Of a stretch of 64,000 nucleotides of DNA, positions 1 through 7,834 are shown in pieces. The notes under the pieces were generated by a model, which had not been told where the DNA came from, did not search any database, and saw only the letters and a list, made by a program, of their open reading frames with translations. The stretch lies in assembly GCA_963719975.1 (NCBI GenBank), contig CAVRED010000002.1, forward strand, positions 1 to 64,000, written 5' to 3'. Both the position numbers and the translations under genes were made by a program. The stretch comes from Poindextera sp963719975. GTDB taxonomy: Bacteria; Pseudomonadota; Alphaproteobacteria; Caulobacterales; Caulobacteraceae. How positions within the stretch are numbered: the stretch's first letter is position 1; each line of letters starts with the position of its first letter.

Positions 1-1341
1 GAAATGGGCGATGGCCCGCGCGAAGTCGTCGACCAGGAGGGCGGCCATGTCGCGGCTGACCCCCTGGCGGACCATGATCCGCATGACGGTCACATCGCTC
101 GCCTCGCCCGACAGCGGAAACGCCGGCACCTGCCAGCCACGGCGCGTCAGCTGGTCGGAGAGGTCGTACAGCGTGTAGGGGCAGTCCGCGCCCTGGTCGG
201 ATGTTGAAGTCTACTGCTGGGATGCTGTTGGACGGATCGCCGTCGCAGATGAACTCGAACGGCCCCAACTTGGCGATTGCGCGGGAGAACCAGCGCGCCG
301 TGTCGTAGAACAGGCCTCGTGGACGCGCCGGTAGCCCGAGCGGCCGAGCCTGAGGAAGTTGTAGTACTGGGCGATCACCTGTCCCGCCGGGCGGGAGAAG
401 TTGATGCCGAAGGTGCCGACCGATCCGCCGAGGTAGGGGACGGAGAACACCAGCTCGGACTGGCAGACGGCGACGTCGCGCCAGAGCGCCCAGCCCACGC
501 CGACCGGCGCCAAGCCATACTTGTGGCCCGACGTGCTGATCGACTTCACCCGCGGCAGGCGGAAGTCCCACACCATCTCGGGCGCCGTGAACGGGGCGAG
601 GAAGGCGCCGCTGGCGCCGTCGACGTGGATGTCGACGTCCAGGCCCGTTCGCTCCTGCAGGGGCGTCGAGGGCCGCGGCCATCGGCTTCGACGAACTCGT
701 ACTGGCCCGTGTAGGTGACCCCAAGCGTCGGAACGACGGCGATGGTGTTCTCGTCGACCGCGGCCAGCATGCTCTCGGCGTCCATGCGATAGGCCCCGCG
801 GCGCATGGGGACCTCGCGCTTCTCGATCTCCCAGTAGACGCAGAACTTGTCCCAACAGACCTGCACCGGGCCGCACACCAGGTTCGGCTTGTCGGTCGGC
901 TTGCCGAGGGGCTTTGCGCCTCGCCTTCCAGCGCCACTTCGCAGCCATGCCGGCCAGCATGCAGGCTTCTCGACGAGCCGACGGTCGAGGTCCCGATCGG
1001 GTTGGCGTCGGCGGGAGCGTTCCAGAGGTCGGCCAGCATGTGCACGCAGCGGACCTCGATCTCGGCGGTCTGCGGGTATTCGGTCCGGTCGATCATGTTC
1101 TTGTCGATCGATGCGTCCATCAGCCGATGCAGTTCCGGCTCCTCCCAGGTCTGGCAAAAGGTCGCCAGGTTCTGCCGCGCGTTTCCGTCAAGGTAGAGCT
1201 CGTCGGAGACCACCTGGAAGATGTCGGCCGCGCGGGCCTCGTGGGTCGGAAAGCGGTACTTGGGCAGGGGGTGCTCGAGCCCGGAGCCAGAAGATCGTCT
1301 CGTTGACGGCGGACTTAAGGTCCCTGCGGTCGGAGCGACAT
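1..1341 (-). CDS. gadB: Glutamate decarboxylase (partial, frameshifted)
   Basis: PLP-dependent decarboxylase making GABA and CO2 from glutamate; in bacteria it consumes protons and serves acid tolerance or GABA metabolism. Reading leftwards from the ATG at 1341 (preceded by GGGAGAAGAG), family blocks appear in order but in different frames: a DLKSAVNETIFWL-like start, GTSTVGSSEACMLAG, KPNLVCGPVQVCWDKF, TLGVTYTGQYE, DIHVDGASGAFLAPF, then the PLP-lysine block SGHKYGLAPVGVGWALWRD and the GSVGTFGINFSRP block. At least five frame changes are needed (near 1320, 1260, 920, 670 and 300). The 3' end lies beyond the left edge. DUF4424 begins its gene 1 kb upstream on the same strand and ends 30 bases before this start, so the two may be co-transcribed. 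Family assignment is secure; whether the gene is functional cannot be told here. Confidence 0.9.
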
Positions 1342-1371
1342 CGTCTCTTCTCCCGGGGCTTGGATGCTGGC

Positions 1372-2400
1372 TCAGGTGTTCGGCACGAGGACCAGCACGT
1401 TCACGTCGGAGGTCGGCGTGAAGTTGGTGTAGTGCACCTGGAACGTGGTCGCGCCTGTCTTGACGACGCCGGTCCCGCAGAAGCTGACCAGGTTCTTCAC
1501 CGCGCCCTTGTCGATGGTCATGCGGAAGTCGCCGATCGGAAGCTTCCAGTTGGCGCCGGTCACCAGCACGTAGTCGATGTATTCGTCGTGGTACGCCAGG
1601 GCGTTCGGGTGCGTCTTGATGGCGGCGTCCACGGTCGAGAGCAGATTGTCGTCGGCGCAATAGGTCTTTCGCTCGTCCGCAGTGGCCTTGGCCTCGTCAG
1701 GATCTGTCCCGTTCGATGGATCGAAGAGATTGGTCGACACGAACGAGCCGATCGACGGCCTGTAGCGGTGCTCGACCGCCAGCGGCCGGCCGGCGGGGAA
1801 GGTCTGGGTCCAATAGAAGGTCGTCTTCACCGTCCAGTGGGCGACCACCTGCCGCTGCACGTGGCCCTTGCCGTCGTCGTTTTCGTCGGCTGAGGCCAGG
1901 CCGTCCTTGACCAGCTCGTCCTGGGCCGCGCGCGGCAGCCGGCTGACCGCGTCGGCCGTGGTCTGCAGCTGGGCGGCCAGCGGCACGTGGTATTTCTTGA
2001 GGACAGCGGTGTAGTCGACCCCGTCGACCAGCGCCTTCTGCTCGACCTGCATCTTCACCGCCTTGCCATCCACCAGGGTGCTGAAACCGAGGAAGTTGGT
2101 GGCGCTCTGCACCGGGATGTCGACGTTGTCGTCGTACCCGTTGATGTCGATGTCCGGGAGCGGGAAGGCGACGGTGACGGTGAGGGCGTTGGCCGTTGTG
2201 TTGACGAAGCTGTAGCGGACCCGGACGAGCTTCTGCGAGATGTAGAGGTCCTCCGACCGCATCTCGATGTCGGCGGATTTGGTCAGCACCAGCCCGCCGG
2301 CCGCCAGACCCGCGGTGGAATTGTTGGCCCGCGCGAGCCCGGCCGGGACCGTCGCCAGGATCAACGCACCGATGACGGCGCCTGCGATCTGCGTTTTCAT
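1372..2400 (-). CDS. DUF4424 family secreted protein
   Basis: 342 residues, intact. A Sec signal peptide covers about residues 1-25 (basic MKTQ start, hydrophobic run, ALA-type cleavage region). The mature N-terminus carries the family hallmark: a NSTA...AAGGLVL stretch, then IEMRSEDLYIS, a V-R-Y-F-N segment and AFPLPDI. One cysteine pair (about residues 229 and 306) could form a disulfide. The family has no established biochemical role; a periplasmic or surface location is inferred from the signal peptide. Start ATG at 2400 has a GGGGAACTGAGG stretch upstream. It lies 30 bases upstream of the glutamate decarboxylase start on the same strand, suggesting a two-gene unit. Confidence 0.85.
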   Translation of the reverse strand: MKTQIAGAVIGALILATVPAGLARANNSTAGLAAGGLVLTKSADIEMRSEDLYISQKLVRVRYSFVNTTANALTVTVAFPLPDIDINGYDDNVDIPVQSATNFLGFSTLVDGKAVKMQVEQKALVDGVDYTAVLKKYHVPLAAQLQTTADAVSRLPRAAQDELVKDGLASADENDDGKGHVQRQVVAHWTVKTTFYWTQTFPAGRPLAVEHRYRPSIGSFVSTNLFDPSNGTDPDEAKATADERKTYCADDNLLSTVDAAIKTHPNALAYHDEYIDYVLVTGANWKLPIGDFRMTIDKGAVKNLVSFCGTGVVKTGATTFQVHYTNFTPTSDVNVLVLVPNT

Positions 2401-2511
2401 GCCTCAGTTCCCCGGAGACCCAACCTACCTGGACAGCGTACACACTGAAGCCGGCGCGCGGCAGGGGAGCCGTCGGCGAAAACCCGATGCCCCAAGAGGC
2501 GGAGCCTGCCC

Positions 2512-3489
2512 ATGACGTCGACGCCTGAGCCCATCCTCGAGCCGGATCGCGTGATCGTCGATCCGCACCATCACCTGTGGCCCGGCGAAGGCCGCGCGGC
2601 CTATCTGCTGGACGAGCTGCGCGCCGATACGGGCTCGGGCCATCGGGTGGAGACCACGGTGTTCATCGAGTGCCTCACCGGCTACCGCCCAGGGGGGCCG
2701 GAGCCGCTGCGCACGGTCGGCGAGACCGAGTTCGTCCGCCCGATCGCCGAGGCGTCGCGTGACGGCCGGGGTGCGCGCATCGCCGGCATCGTCGGCGCGA
2801 CCGATCTCAGGCTCGGCGCCGCGGTCGATGAGGTTCTTCTCGCCCACATCGATGCGGGCGGCGGCCTCTTTCGCGGCATCCGGCACGGCGGCAACTGGGA
2901 CGCCTCCGACGCGATCCGGCCGGGGCACCACAACCCGCCGCCGCACCTCTATCTGGACGCGGGCTTCCGCGCCGGGTTCGCCCGTCTGGCGCCGCTCGAC
3001 CTCAGCTTCGACGCGTGGATCTATCACCCGCAGCTGCTGGAGCTTGCCGACCTGGCGCGGGCGTTCCCCGAGACGAAGATCGTACTGGACCATTTCGGCG
3101 GTCCGCTGGGCATCGGGCCCTACGCCGACAAGCGCGCCGAGGTGTTCCAGGCCTGGCGGCGCGATATCGAGCCGGTCGCCGCCTGCCCCAATGTCTTCAT
3201 GAAGCTGGGCGGCATGGCCATGCCGCTCAACGGCTATGGCTGGCACAGGGACTTATCGCCGAGCTCGGAGGCGTTCGTCGCCGCGCAGGGCGACTACTAC
3301 CGCGCCGCCATCGACCTGTTCTCGCCGGCCCGCTGCATGTTCGAGAGCAACTTCCCGGTCGACAAGCAGAGCCTGCCCTACGCGACCCTGTGGAACGCCT
3401 TCAAACGCATCGCCGCGCCCTTCGACGAGCGCGAGAGGGACCAGATGTTCCGGTCGACGGCGGCGGGCTTCTATCGCCTGGACGGCTGA
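2512..3489 (+). CDS. Amidohydrolase-2 family TIM-barrel hydrolase
   Basis: 325 residues, intact, full length for the amidohydrolase-2 (COG3618) group of metal-dependent TIM-barrel hydrolases and lactonases. The N-terminal metal motif VDPHHHLWP is at about residues 13-21; later family landmarks are the strand ending KIVLDHFGGP (about residue 195), a FMKLGG segment and the C-terminal MFESNFPVD block (about residue 280), which carries the last catalytic-site region. Relatives include fuconolactonase and 2-pyrone-4,6-dicarboxylate lactonase; the substrate here is unknown. Start ATG at 2512 follows an AAGAGGCGGAG ribosome-binding stretch. It is divergent from the DUF4424 gene (112-base gap), which probably holds both promoters. 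Confidence 0.85.
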   Translation: MTSTPEPILEPDRVIVDPHHHLWPGEGRAAYLLDELRADTGSGHRVETTVFIECLTGYRPGGPEPLRTVGETEFVRPIAEASRDGRGARIAGIVGATDLRLGAAVDEVLLAHIDAGGGLFRGIRHGGNWDASDAIRPGHHNPPPHLYLDAGFRAGFARLAPLDLSFDAWIYHPQLLELADLARAFPETKIVLDHFGGPLGIGPYADKRAEVFQAWRRDIEPVAACPNVFMKLGGMAMPLNGYGWHRDLSPSSEAFVAAQGDYYRAAIDLFSPARCMFESNFPVDKQSLPYATLWNAFKRIAAPFDERERDQMFRSTAAGFYRLDG

Positions 3490-3569
3490 TCCCGCGGTCC
3501 GAGCCTGGGGGGTCGACACCGGCGGGTTTTCAAGCTGAGCTGGGGCGAGCTCAATGGTCGGGAGCGCAG

Positions 3570-4061
3570 ATGGCACAGCCGGGGGAGCCCGCTCACAGGG
3601 AGTCCGTGTGGCGCGGGCCGGTAACGTCGGAGAAGGGGGCAAGGCGCATCATCGCGTGGACGGCGTGGGCGTTCATCGCGCTCTCGCTCGCTGTGATCTA
3701 CAATCTCGTCTCGGACTTCAGGACCGGCGATCACAGCAGCATCATAGGCGGTGTCGTCACGCTGGTGGTCCTGAACGGTCTCGCGCTGGCTCTCCTTCTT
3801 TTCAGGAGTAGAGTTGCTGCGGCCGTCTTGTTGGCGATTGCGTCGCTATGCGCACTTCTGCTGATCATGGTGACCGCCGCTGCGGCCGTGCTGGGCGCTC
3901 AGGGGCGCATCGGCGACCCATCCCAGACACTCATTCTGGCCCCCGTGAGCATCATGTGGCTCGCGCTGGCGTTCCTGAGTTGGCGGGCCGTGCGGGCGAC
4001 GACAGCGTTGCGTCACATGCAGCGATCACAACCTGCGCCAGCCGCTCGCGCTGAAGCCTAA
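3570..4061 (+). CDS. Small four-helix membrane protein, unknown function
   Basis: 163 residues. A polar N-terminus of about 30 residues with basic residues (KGARR) is followed by four hydrophobic segments at about residues 29-47, 58-80, 82-106 and 122-142, and a basic, proline/alanine-rich cytoplasmic-looking tail. No family recognised. The ATG at 3570 was chosen because the upstream in-frame extension only reads through the preceding amidohydrolase in the wrong frame. The gene is 80 bases downstream of the amidohydrolase on the same strand and convergent with the HNH gene. Codon use is slightly less GC-biased than neighbours, which is common for membrane proteins. Reality as a gene is likely; function unknown. 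Confidence 0.65.
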   Translation: MAQPGEPAHRESVWRGPVTSEKGARRIIAWTAWAFIALSLAVIYNLVSDFRTGDHSSIIGGVVTLVVLNGLALALLLFRSRVAAAVLLAIASLCALLLIMVTAAAAVLGAQGRIGDPSQTLILAPVSIMWLALAFLSWRAVRATTALRHMQRSQPAPAARAEA

Positions 4062-4091
4062 AGCGCTCTGAACGGAGAGTTCAGTGGCGTC

Positions 4092-4652
4092 CTACGCCTC
4101 CAGCTCGATGTCCCAGTAGAGGTAGTCGAGCCAGCTTTCGTGCAGGTGGTTGGGCGGGAAGCGGCGGCCATGATCCTGCAGCTCGTACATGTTCGGCTTG
4201 TGCGGCCGGCGGTGCGGCTGCATGTGCGCCTCGTGCGGCGTGCGCCCGCCCTTGGCCAGGTTGCAGCGCGCGCAGGCGGTGACGATGTTCTCCCACGTGG
4301 TCCGCCCCCCGCGCGAGCGGGGGATCAGGTGGTCGAAGGTCAGGTCGTCGCCCGAGCCGCAGTACTGGCAGGAGAAGGCGTCGCGCAGGAAGAGGTTGAA
4401 CCGGGTGAACGCCGGCGGCCGGTCCTGCACGATGTACTGCTTGAGCGAGACCACGCTCGGCAGCCGCATCTCGAACGAGGGCGAGTGGACGACCTGGTCG
4501 TAGGTCGAGACCACGTCGACGCGGTCCAGGAAGACAGCCTTGATCACTTCCTGCCAGGGCCAGAGCGACAGGGGGTAGTAGGACAGCGGCCGATAGTCGG
4601 CGTTCAGCACCAAGGCCGGCCAGCCCGACGGCGGCCGCTTAAGCACCTGCAT
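4092..4652 (-). CDS. HNH endonuclease family protein
   Basis: 186 residues, intact. The C-terminal half has a complete HNH core: CQYCG zinc pair (about residues 100-103), then LTFDHLIPRSRGG with the catalytic histidine, WENIVTACARCNLAKG with the conserved Asn and second CxxC pair. The N-terminal half (VLNADYRPLSYYPLSLWPWQ...) is typical of the stand-alone chromosomal HNH group found across alphaproteobacteria, whose job is unknown; it is not linked here to any restriction or phage gene. Start ATG at 4652 is preceded by GGAGG at good spacing; a longer reading frame to 4886 lacks conserved sequence and was not used. Convergent with the membrane-protein gene 30 bases away. Confidence 0.9.
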   Translation of the reverse strand: MQVLKRPPSGWPALVLNADYRPLSYYPLSLWPWQEVIKAVFLDRVDVVSTYDQVVHSPSFEMRLPSVVSLKQYIVQDRPPAFTRFNLFLRDAFSCQYCGSGDDLTFDHLIPRSRGGRTTWENIVTACARCNLAKGGRTPHEAHMQPHRRPHKPNMYELQDHGRRFPPNHLHESWLDYLYWDIELEA

Positions 4653-5003
4653 GGCCGGGCCTCCAAGCTGGCGAAGACCGGCTGATCGGCTCACGCACCG
4701 AAAGACTGAAAGCGCTGCTCCTCTTGGCCTGCCCGGATCCTGCGCCGAGCCCGGCGCGGCGGACCATAGAGACGATTTCGCGACAGCACTATGTCGGCGG
4801 TTGGATCGGCCTTGCGATTTTGCGCTTTGCGTCGCCTGGCGGCCACGCCGCCCCGGCGGATCCCGGCGAAATGGCCGGGCGAACAATCATCAATCGATTT
4901 CGTCTAATGCAGAGAGAAGAAGGGTGTCTGAGGGGAGCGTGAACTTGCAAGCTTGCTCCCCTCAAACCCTTTGAGCCTCCATGAGGCTTACCCCCCGGCG
5001 GTC
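4653..5003. other. Intergenic stretch with two short hairpins
   Basis: About 350 bases upstream of the HNH gene and downstream of the minus-strand 35-residue peptide gene. No convincing coding sequence: short frames here lack ribosome-binding sites and family matches. It is less GC-rich than the flanks from about 4780 to 4990, as expected for promoter DNA of the HNH gene. Two inverted repeats are visible: AGGGGAGC at 4931-4938 pairing with GCTCCCCT at 4955-4962 (16-base loop, itself containing the palindrome CTTGCAAG), and AGCCTC/GAGGCT at 4974-4988 with a 3-base loop. The latter two lie just past the stop of the peptide gene and could act as its terminator, but neither is followed by a T-run. 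Confidence 0.5.
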
Positions 5004-5111
5004 TTAGGCGCCGACCAGGGCCATGGCCCCGCCGGTCACCAGGCCGATCGCCAGGAGGAAGATGCCGCCGGTTGCGTCGGCGGCGCGTTGAAGAATGGTT
5101 GAGAGGGACAT
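5004..5111 (-). CDS. 35-residue single-span membrane peptide
   Basis: A short frame beginning at ATG 5111 with AGGGGTGACAAC immediately upstream, a good ribosome-binding site. The product has a polar N-terminus (MSLSTILQRAADAT) and a hydrophobic stretch from about residue 17 to the end, rich in Gly, Ala, Leu and Val: one transmembrane helix. The longer frame starting at 5198 adds a hydrophilic segment without conservation signs or ribosome-binding site, so the short start is preferred. No family recognised. Divergent from the tetR gene, with a shared control region in between. Could be a small membrane modulator or a chance frame; the ribosome-binding site and clean helix argue for a gene. 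Confidence 0.5.
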   Translation of the reverse strand: MSLSTILQRAADATGGIFLLAIGLVTGGAMALVGA

Positions 5112-5216
5112 GTTGTCACCCCTAGTTGATTGGTCTAAAGCCGCGCCCCCCGAAGCCGGTGAGCGGTCCGTCTCGGTCTCCGGAGGCTTGTTCGCCAACC
5201 GCTTTCCGATCTGGAC

Positions 5217-5233
5217 GGTGCTTAGATAGCACC
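5217..5233. promoter_or_regulatory. Palindrome GGTGCT-N5-AGCACC, candidate TetR operator
   Basis: A perfect 6+6 inverted repeat with a 5-base TA-rich spacer, in the 200-base divergent region between the membrane peptide and the tetR gene. It is followed by an AT-rich island (5230-5280), unusual in this GC-rich window and plausible as the promoter of tetR. TetR regulators commonly bind 15-18 base palindromes in their own divergent promoter, so self-regulation through this site is inferred, not shown. Confidence 0.4.
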
Positions 5234-5312
5234 TATTTAAACGGCGTCAAGATCAATCTTTACATCGTTAGAATTATGTCATACGGTGCCAGGAAATCTA
5301 AGGGTGGGAACG

Positions 5313-5934
5313 ATGGCGATGCATGAGACCGCGGGAACCGCGGCCAAGCCCTATCATCATGGCGATCTGCGCCGGGCGCTGCTGGATGCGGCGATGACCA
5401 TCATCGAGCGCGACGGGCCCTCGGCCTTGACATTGCGGGCGGTGGCCCGCGAGGCGGGGGTCTCGCCGGCCGCGCCCTACCACCACTTCCACGACAAGAA
5501 CGAATTGATGCTGGCCGTCTCCAAGGACGGCTTCCAGCGGCTGAACGAGGCCATGGCGAGAGCCGTGAGCGAGCACGGGCCGGGCGAGCTGGGCTTGGCC
5601 TATGTGGAGTTCGCCCACGCCAATCCGGCGCTCTATCGCGTCATGTACGACTGCGCCCGCTCGGCGGAGATGTTCCCCGAGACGCAGCGAGCACGATGAC
5701 AACGGGCTTGAGCTCGTAAAGCAGGCGATCGAGAAGGCGGCCGGCGGCAAGGTCGATCCGCTCGACCTCGAGCTGACCGCCATCGCCGCCTGGTCGTCGG
5801 TGCACGGCCTGGCCGAGATCAGCCGGTTCGATAAATGCGCGCCGCTGAAGGAGCTCCTCGGCGGCGAGCGCGCCTTCATCAAGGCCGTGCTCGAGCACGC
5901 GCCCCTCTTCCTCGCCACCAAGCGGGGGCATTGA
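5313..5934 (+). CDS. TetR/AcrR-type transcriptional regulator (frameshifted)
   Basis: About 206 residues once a single extra C near 5688 is removed. The N-terminal helix-turn-helix domain is typical: YHHGDLRRALLDAA, then ALTLRAVAREAGVSPAAPYHHF with the recognition helix, then D-K-N-E-L. The C-terminal half, in the next frame (GLELVKQAIEKAAGG ... WSSVHGLAEI), matches the WHG-type TetR C-terminal domain, whose Trp-Ser-x-x-His-Gly signature is visible. Start ATG at 5313 follows AAGGGTGGGA. It overlaps the gluQRS start by four bases (TTGA). Effector and targets unknown; the palindrome at 5217-5233 is the best candidate operator. Confidence 0.85.
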
Positions 5935-6804
5935 GCCTGGACGCGACGCCGGTCGTCACCCGCTTCGCGCCGTCGCCCACCGGCTACCTGCATCGCGGTC
6001 ACGCTTTCTCGGCGCTGACGGCCGCCAAGGCCGCCGCCGACGCGCGGAGGCCGTTTCCTCCTGCGCATCGAGGACATCGACCGCGCCCGCTGCCGTCCCG
6101 AGTTCGAGGACGCGATCTTTCAGGACCTGGCCTGGCTGGGCCTGGCCTGGGAGGCGCCAGTTCGTCGCCAGTCCGAGCACATGGACGACTACCAGTCCGC
6201 GCTCTCGCGCCTGCGCGACGACGGCCTCGTCTACCGCTGCTTCCGGACCCGCGCCGAGGTGATGGCCGAGATCGCCACCGCGCCGCACGGCCCGGCCGAG
6301 GCTTTCATCGGCGCGCCGCTGCCCGCGGCCGAGGAAGTTCGGCGCCTCGACGGCGGCGAGCCTTTCGCCTGGCGGCTGTCGCTGGCCGCCGCGCGAGCGA
6401 AGCTCGGTCCGGCGTTCGATGCGCTCTCGTTCGTCGAGCAGGGCTCGGGGCCCCGCGGCGAGCACGGCCTGATCGCCGCCCGCGCCGAGGCGGCCGGCGA
6501 CGTGATCGTCGCGCGCAAGGACCTGGGCGTCGCCTATCACCTGGCGGTCGTCGTCGACGACGCGCTGCAGGGCGTGACCCTGGTCGTGCGGGGCGCGGAT
6601 CTGTTCGACGCCGTTCCGGTCCAGCGGCTTCTGCAGGCGCTGCTCGGCCTTCCCGAGCCGGCCTATCGCCACCACCGCATCCTCGTCGGCCCGGACGGCA
6701 AACGCTACGCCAAGCGCGACCGCGCCGAGACGCTGCGCGACATCCGGGCGCGCGGGCTCAGCGCGGCGGCGCTCCGCGCCGAGCTAGGGTTCGATCGAGG
6801 GTAG
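5931..6804 (+). CDS. gluQ: Glutamyl-Q tRNA(Asp) synthetase (frameshifted)
   Basis: Paralogue of the glutamyl-tRNA synthetase catalytic core; it glutamylates queuosine in the tRNA-Asp anticodon. About 290 residues, the usual length, with no anticodon-binding domain. Class I signature: TRFAPSPTGYLHRGHAFSA (HIGH-like motif reads HRGH) at about residues 11-29, RIEDIDRARC after the frameshift, and a C-terminal KMSKS-like motif reading GKRYAKRDR. One extra C near 6044 breaks the frame between the first two blocks. The best start is TTG at 5931, which overlaps the tetR stop (TTGA), implying translational coupling; no upstream in-frame ATG fits. Zinc-binding cysteines at YRCF are partly seen. Confidence 0.9.
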
Positions 6805-6827
6805 ATCCTCCCCCACGGGAGAGGATC
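6804..6827. terminator. GATCCTC...GAGGATC hairpin between convergent genes
   Basis: Inverted repeat with 7-base arms (6804-6810 and 6821-6827) and a C-rich/G-rich centre that extends the stem after one mismatch. It sits exactly between the convergent ends of gluQ (6804) and the cold-shock gene (6838), so a two-way terminator is plausible although no T-run follows. Its core (CTC-CCCACGGGA-GAG) resembles the palindrome found inside dnaE2 at 35151-35170. Confidence 0.5.
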
Positions 6828-6837
6828 CAAGGCGCCG

Positions 6838-7038
6838 TCAGACCTTCAGGTTGACCGCGGCGGTGCGGCCGCGCTCCTCCTGCAGCTCGTAGTTGACCTG
6901 CTGGCCTTCGTTCAGGCCGCGCAGCCCGGCGCGCTCGACCGCCGAGATGTGGACGAAGACGTCCTTGCCGCCGTCCGCTGGCTGGATGAAGCCGAAGCCT
7001 TTGGTGGCGTTGAACCATTTGACCGTGCCGCTGGGCAT
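6838..7038 (-). CDS. cspA: Cold-shock domain protein
   Basis: 66 residues, a single CSD. RNP1 (KGFGFI, about residues 13-18) and RNP2 (DVFVHIS, about 27-33) are intact, as is the TVKWFN start. Binds single-stranded nucleic acid and acts as an RNA chaperone during cold or growth transitions. ATG at 7038 chosen because the CSD begins directly there; an upstream in-frame start adds only unrelated sequence. The 170-base leader up to the next gene is long enough for a structured 5' UTR, typical of csp genes, but I cannot assign a fold. Convergent with gluQ. Confidence 0.95.
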   Translation of the reverse strand: MPSGTVKWFNATKGFGFIQPADGGKDVFVHISAVERAGLRGLNEGQQVNYELQEERGRTAAVNLKV

Positions 7039-7210
7039 ATACTCGTTTCCTCGAACAGCCTTTGACCAGGGGCGGCGAGCCGCCCGACACAATCGCAAAT
7101 CTGGTTTCGGCTAGGTCTCGGGACCGGTGGGGTCGTTGCAGAGCGGCCGTAAGATCGGATTGCGCAGCTAGATGGCTACGGGGCCACTGAGGCGTCAACC
7201 GCCCGTTCGT

Positions 7211-7834
7211 TCACTTCTGCGCCAGCAGCGATTCGACGACGGCGTGGGCGTCGGGCCCGCTCCAGTCCGCGCCGCCGGCCAGCCGCGCCCGCTCGCGACC
7301 GCTCTTGTCGTAGATCAGGGTGGTCGGCAGGCCCTCGGCCGGGGGGCTGATGGCGAAGACCAGCTTCGAGCCGGGGTCCTGGTAGAAGGGCAAGGGCGGG
7401 TATTGGGCGATGAAGGCGCGCGCCTTCGCGCTGTCCTTCGGCGCGTCCATGCTGATCGGAACGACCAGGATGCGGCCGGGATAGGCCGCCTGCAGCTTGG
7501 CCAGGGTCGGCATCTCGCGCACGCAGGGCGCACACCAGGTCGCCCACAGGTTCACGATCAGGACCGGCGCCTTCAGCCTGGCGAGGTTGGTCTCCCGCCC
7601 GTCGGCGCCGATGAACGGCAGCGACGGCGGCGGCGCGCCCGTGCTCTCGACCACCAGATTCGCCATGTCGCCGCGCGCCAGCGTCTTCAACTCGGGCTGG
7701 GGCGGGTTGGTGGAAAGCGCGACGATGACATATACGAGCGCGGCGAGGCCGACGGCGGCCGCGCTCCAGAACGCCGCGACCCAGGGCCAGCGTCTGGACC
7801 CCTCCATCGTCTCGCTCGCTCGGATATCCGTCAT
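7211..7834 (-). CDS. tlpA: TlpA-family membrane-anchored thiol:disulfide protein
   Basis: 207 residues, intact. Uncleaved N-terminal membrane anchor at about residues 16-38, then a periplasmic thioredoxin fold with the active site NLWATWCAPC (WCAPC, about residues 103-107) and the cis-proline segment LPTTLIYD. Such proteins keep periplasmic cysteines reduced, often for cytochrome c or oxidase assembly. The first ATG (7834) overlaps the argH ATG on the other strand (CATG); the next in-frame ATG (7807) would leave a small gap. The C-terminal DGREZ-like region has the usual TlpA insertion. In Caulobacterales this gene commonly sits divergent from argH. Confidence 0.9.
   Translation of the reverse strand: MTDIRASETMEGSRRWPWVAAFWSAAAVGLAALVYVIVALSTNPPQPELKTLARGDMANLVVESTGAPPPSLPFIGADGRETNLARLKAPVLIVNLWATWCAPCVREMPTLAKLQAAYPGRILVVPISMDAPKDSAKARAFIAQYPPLPFYQDPGSKLVFAISPPAEGLPTTLIYDKSGRERARLAGGADWSGPDAHAVVESLLAQK

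Noticed and set aside
4651..4974. Plus-strand frame of about 107 residues in the HNH upstream region
   Set aside because: No ribosome-binding site, no recognisable domain, and it starts inside the HNH start region on the other strand.
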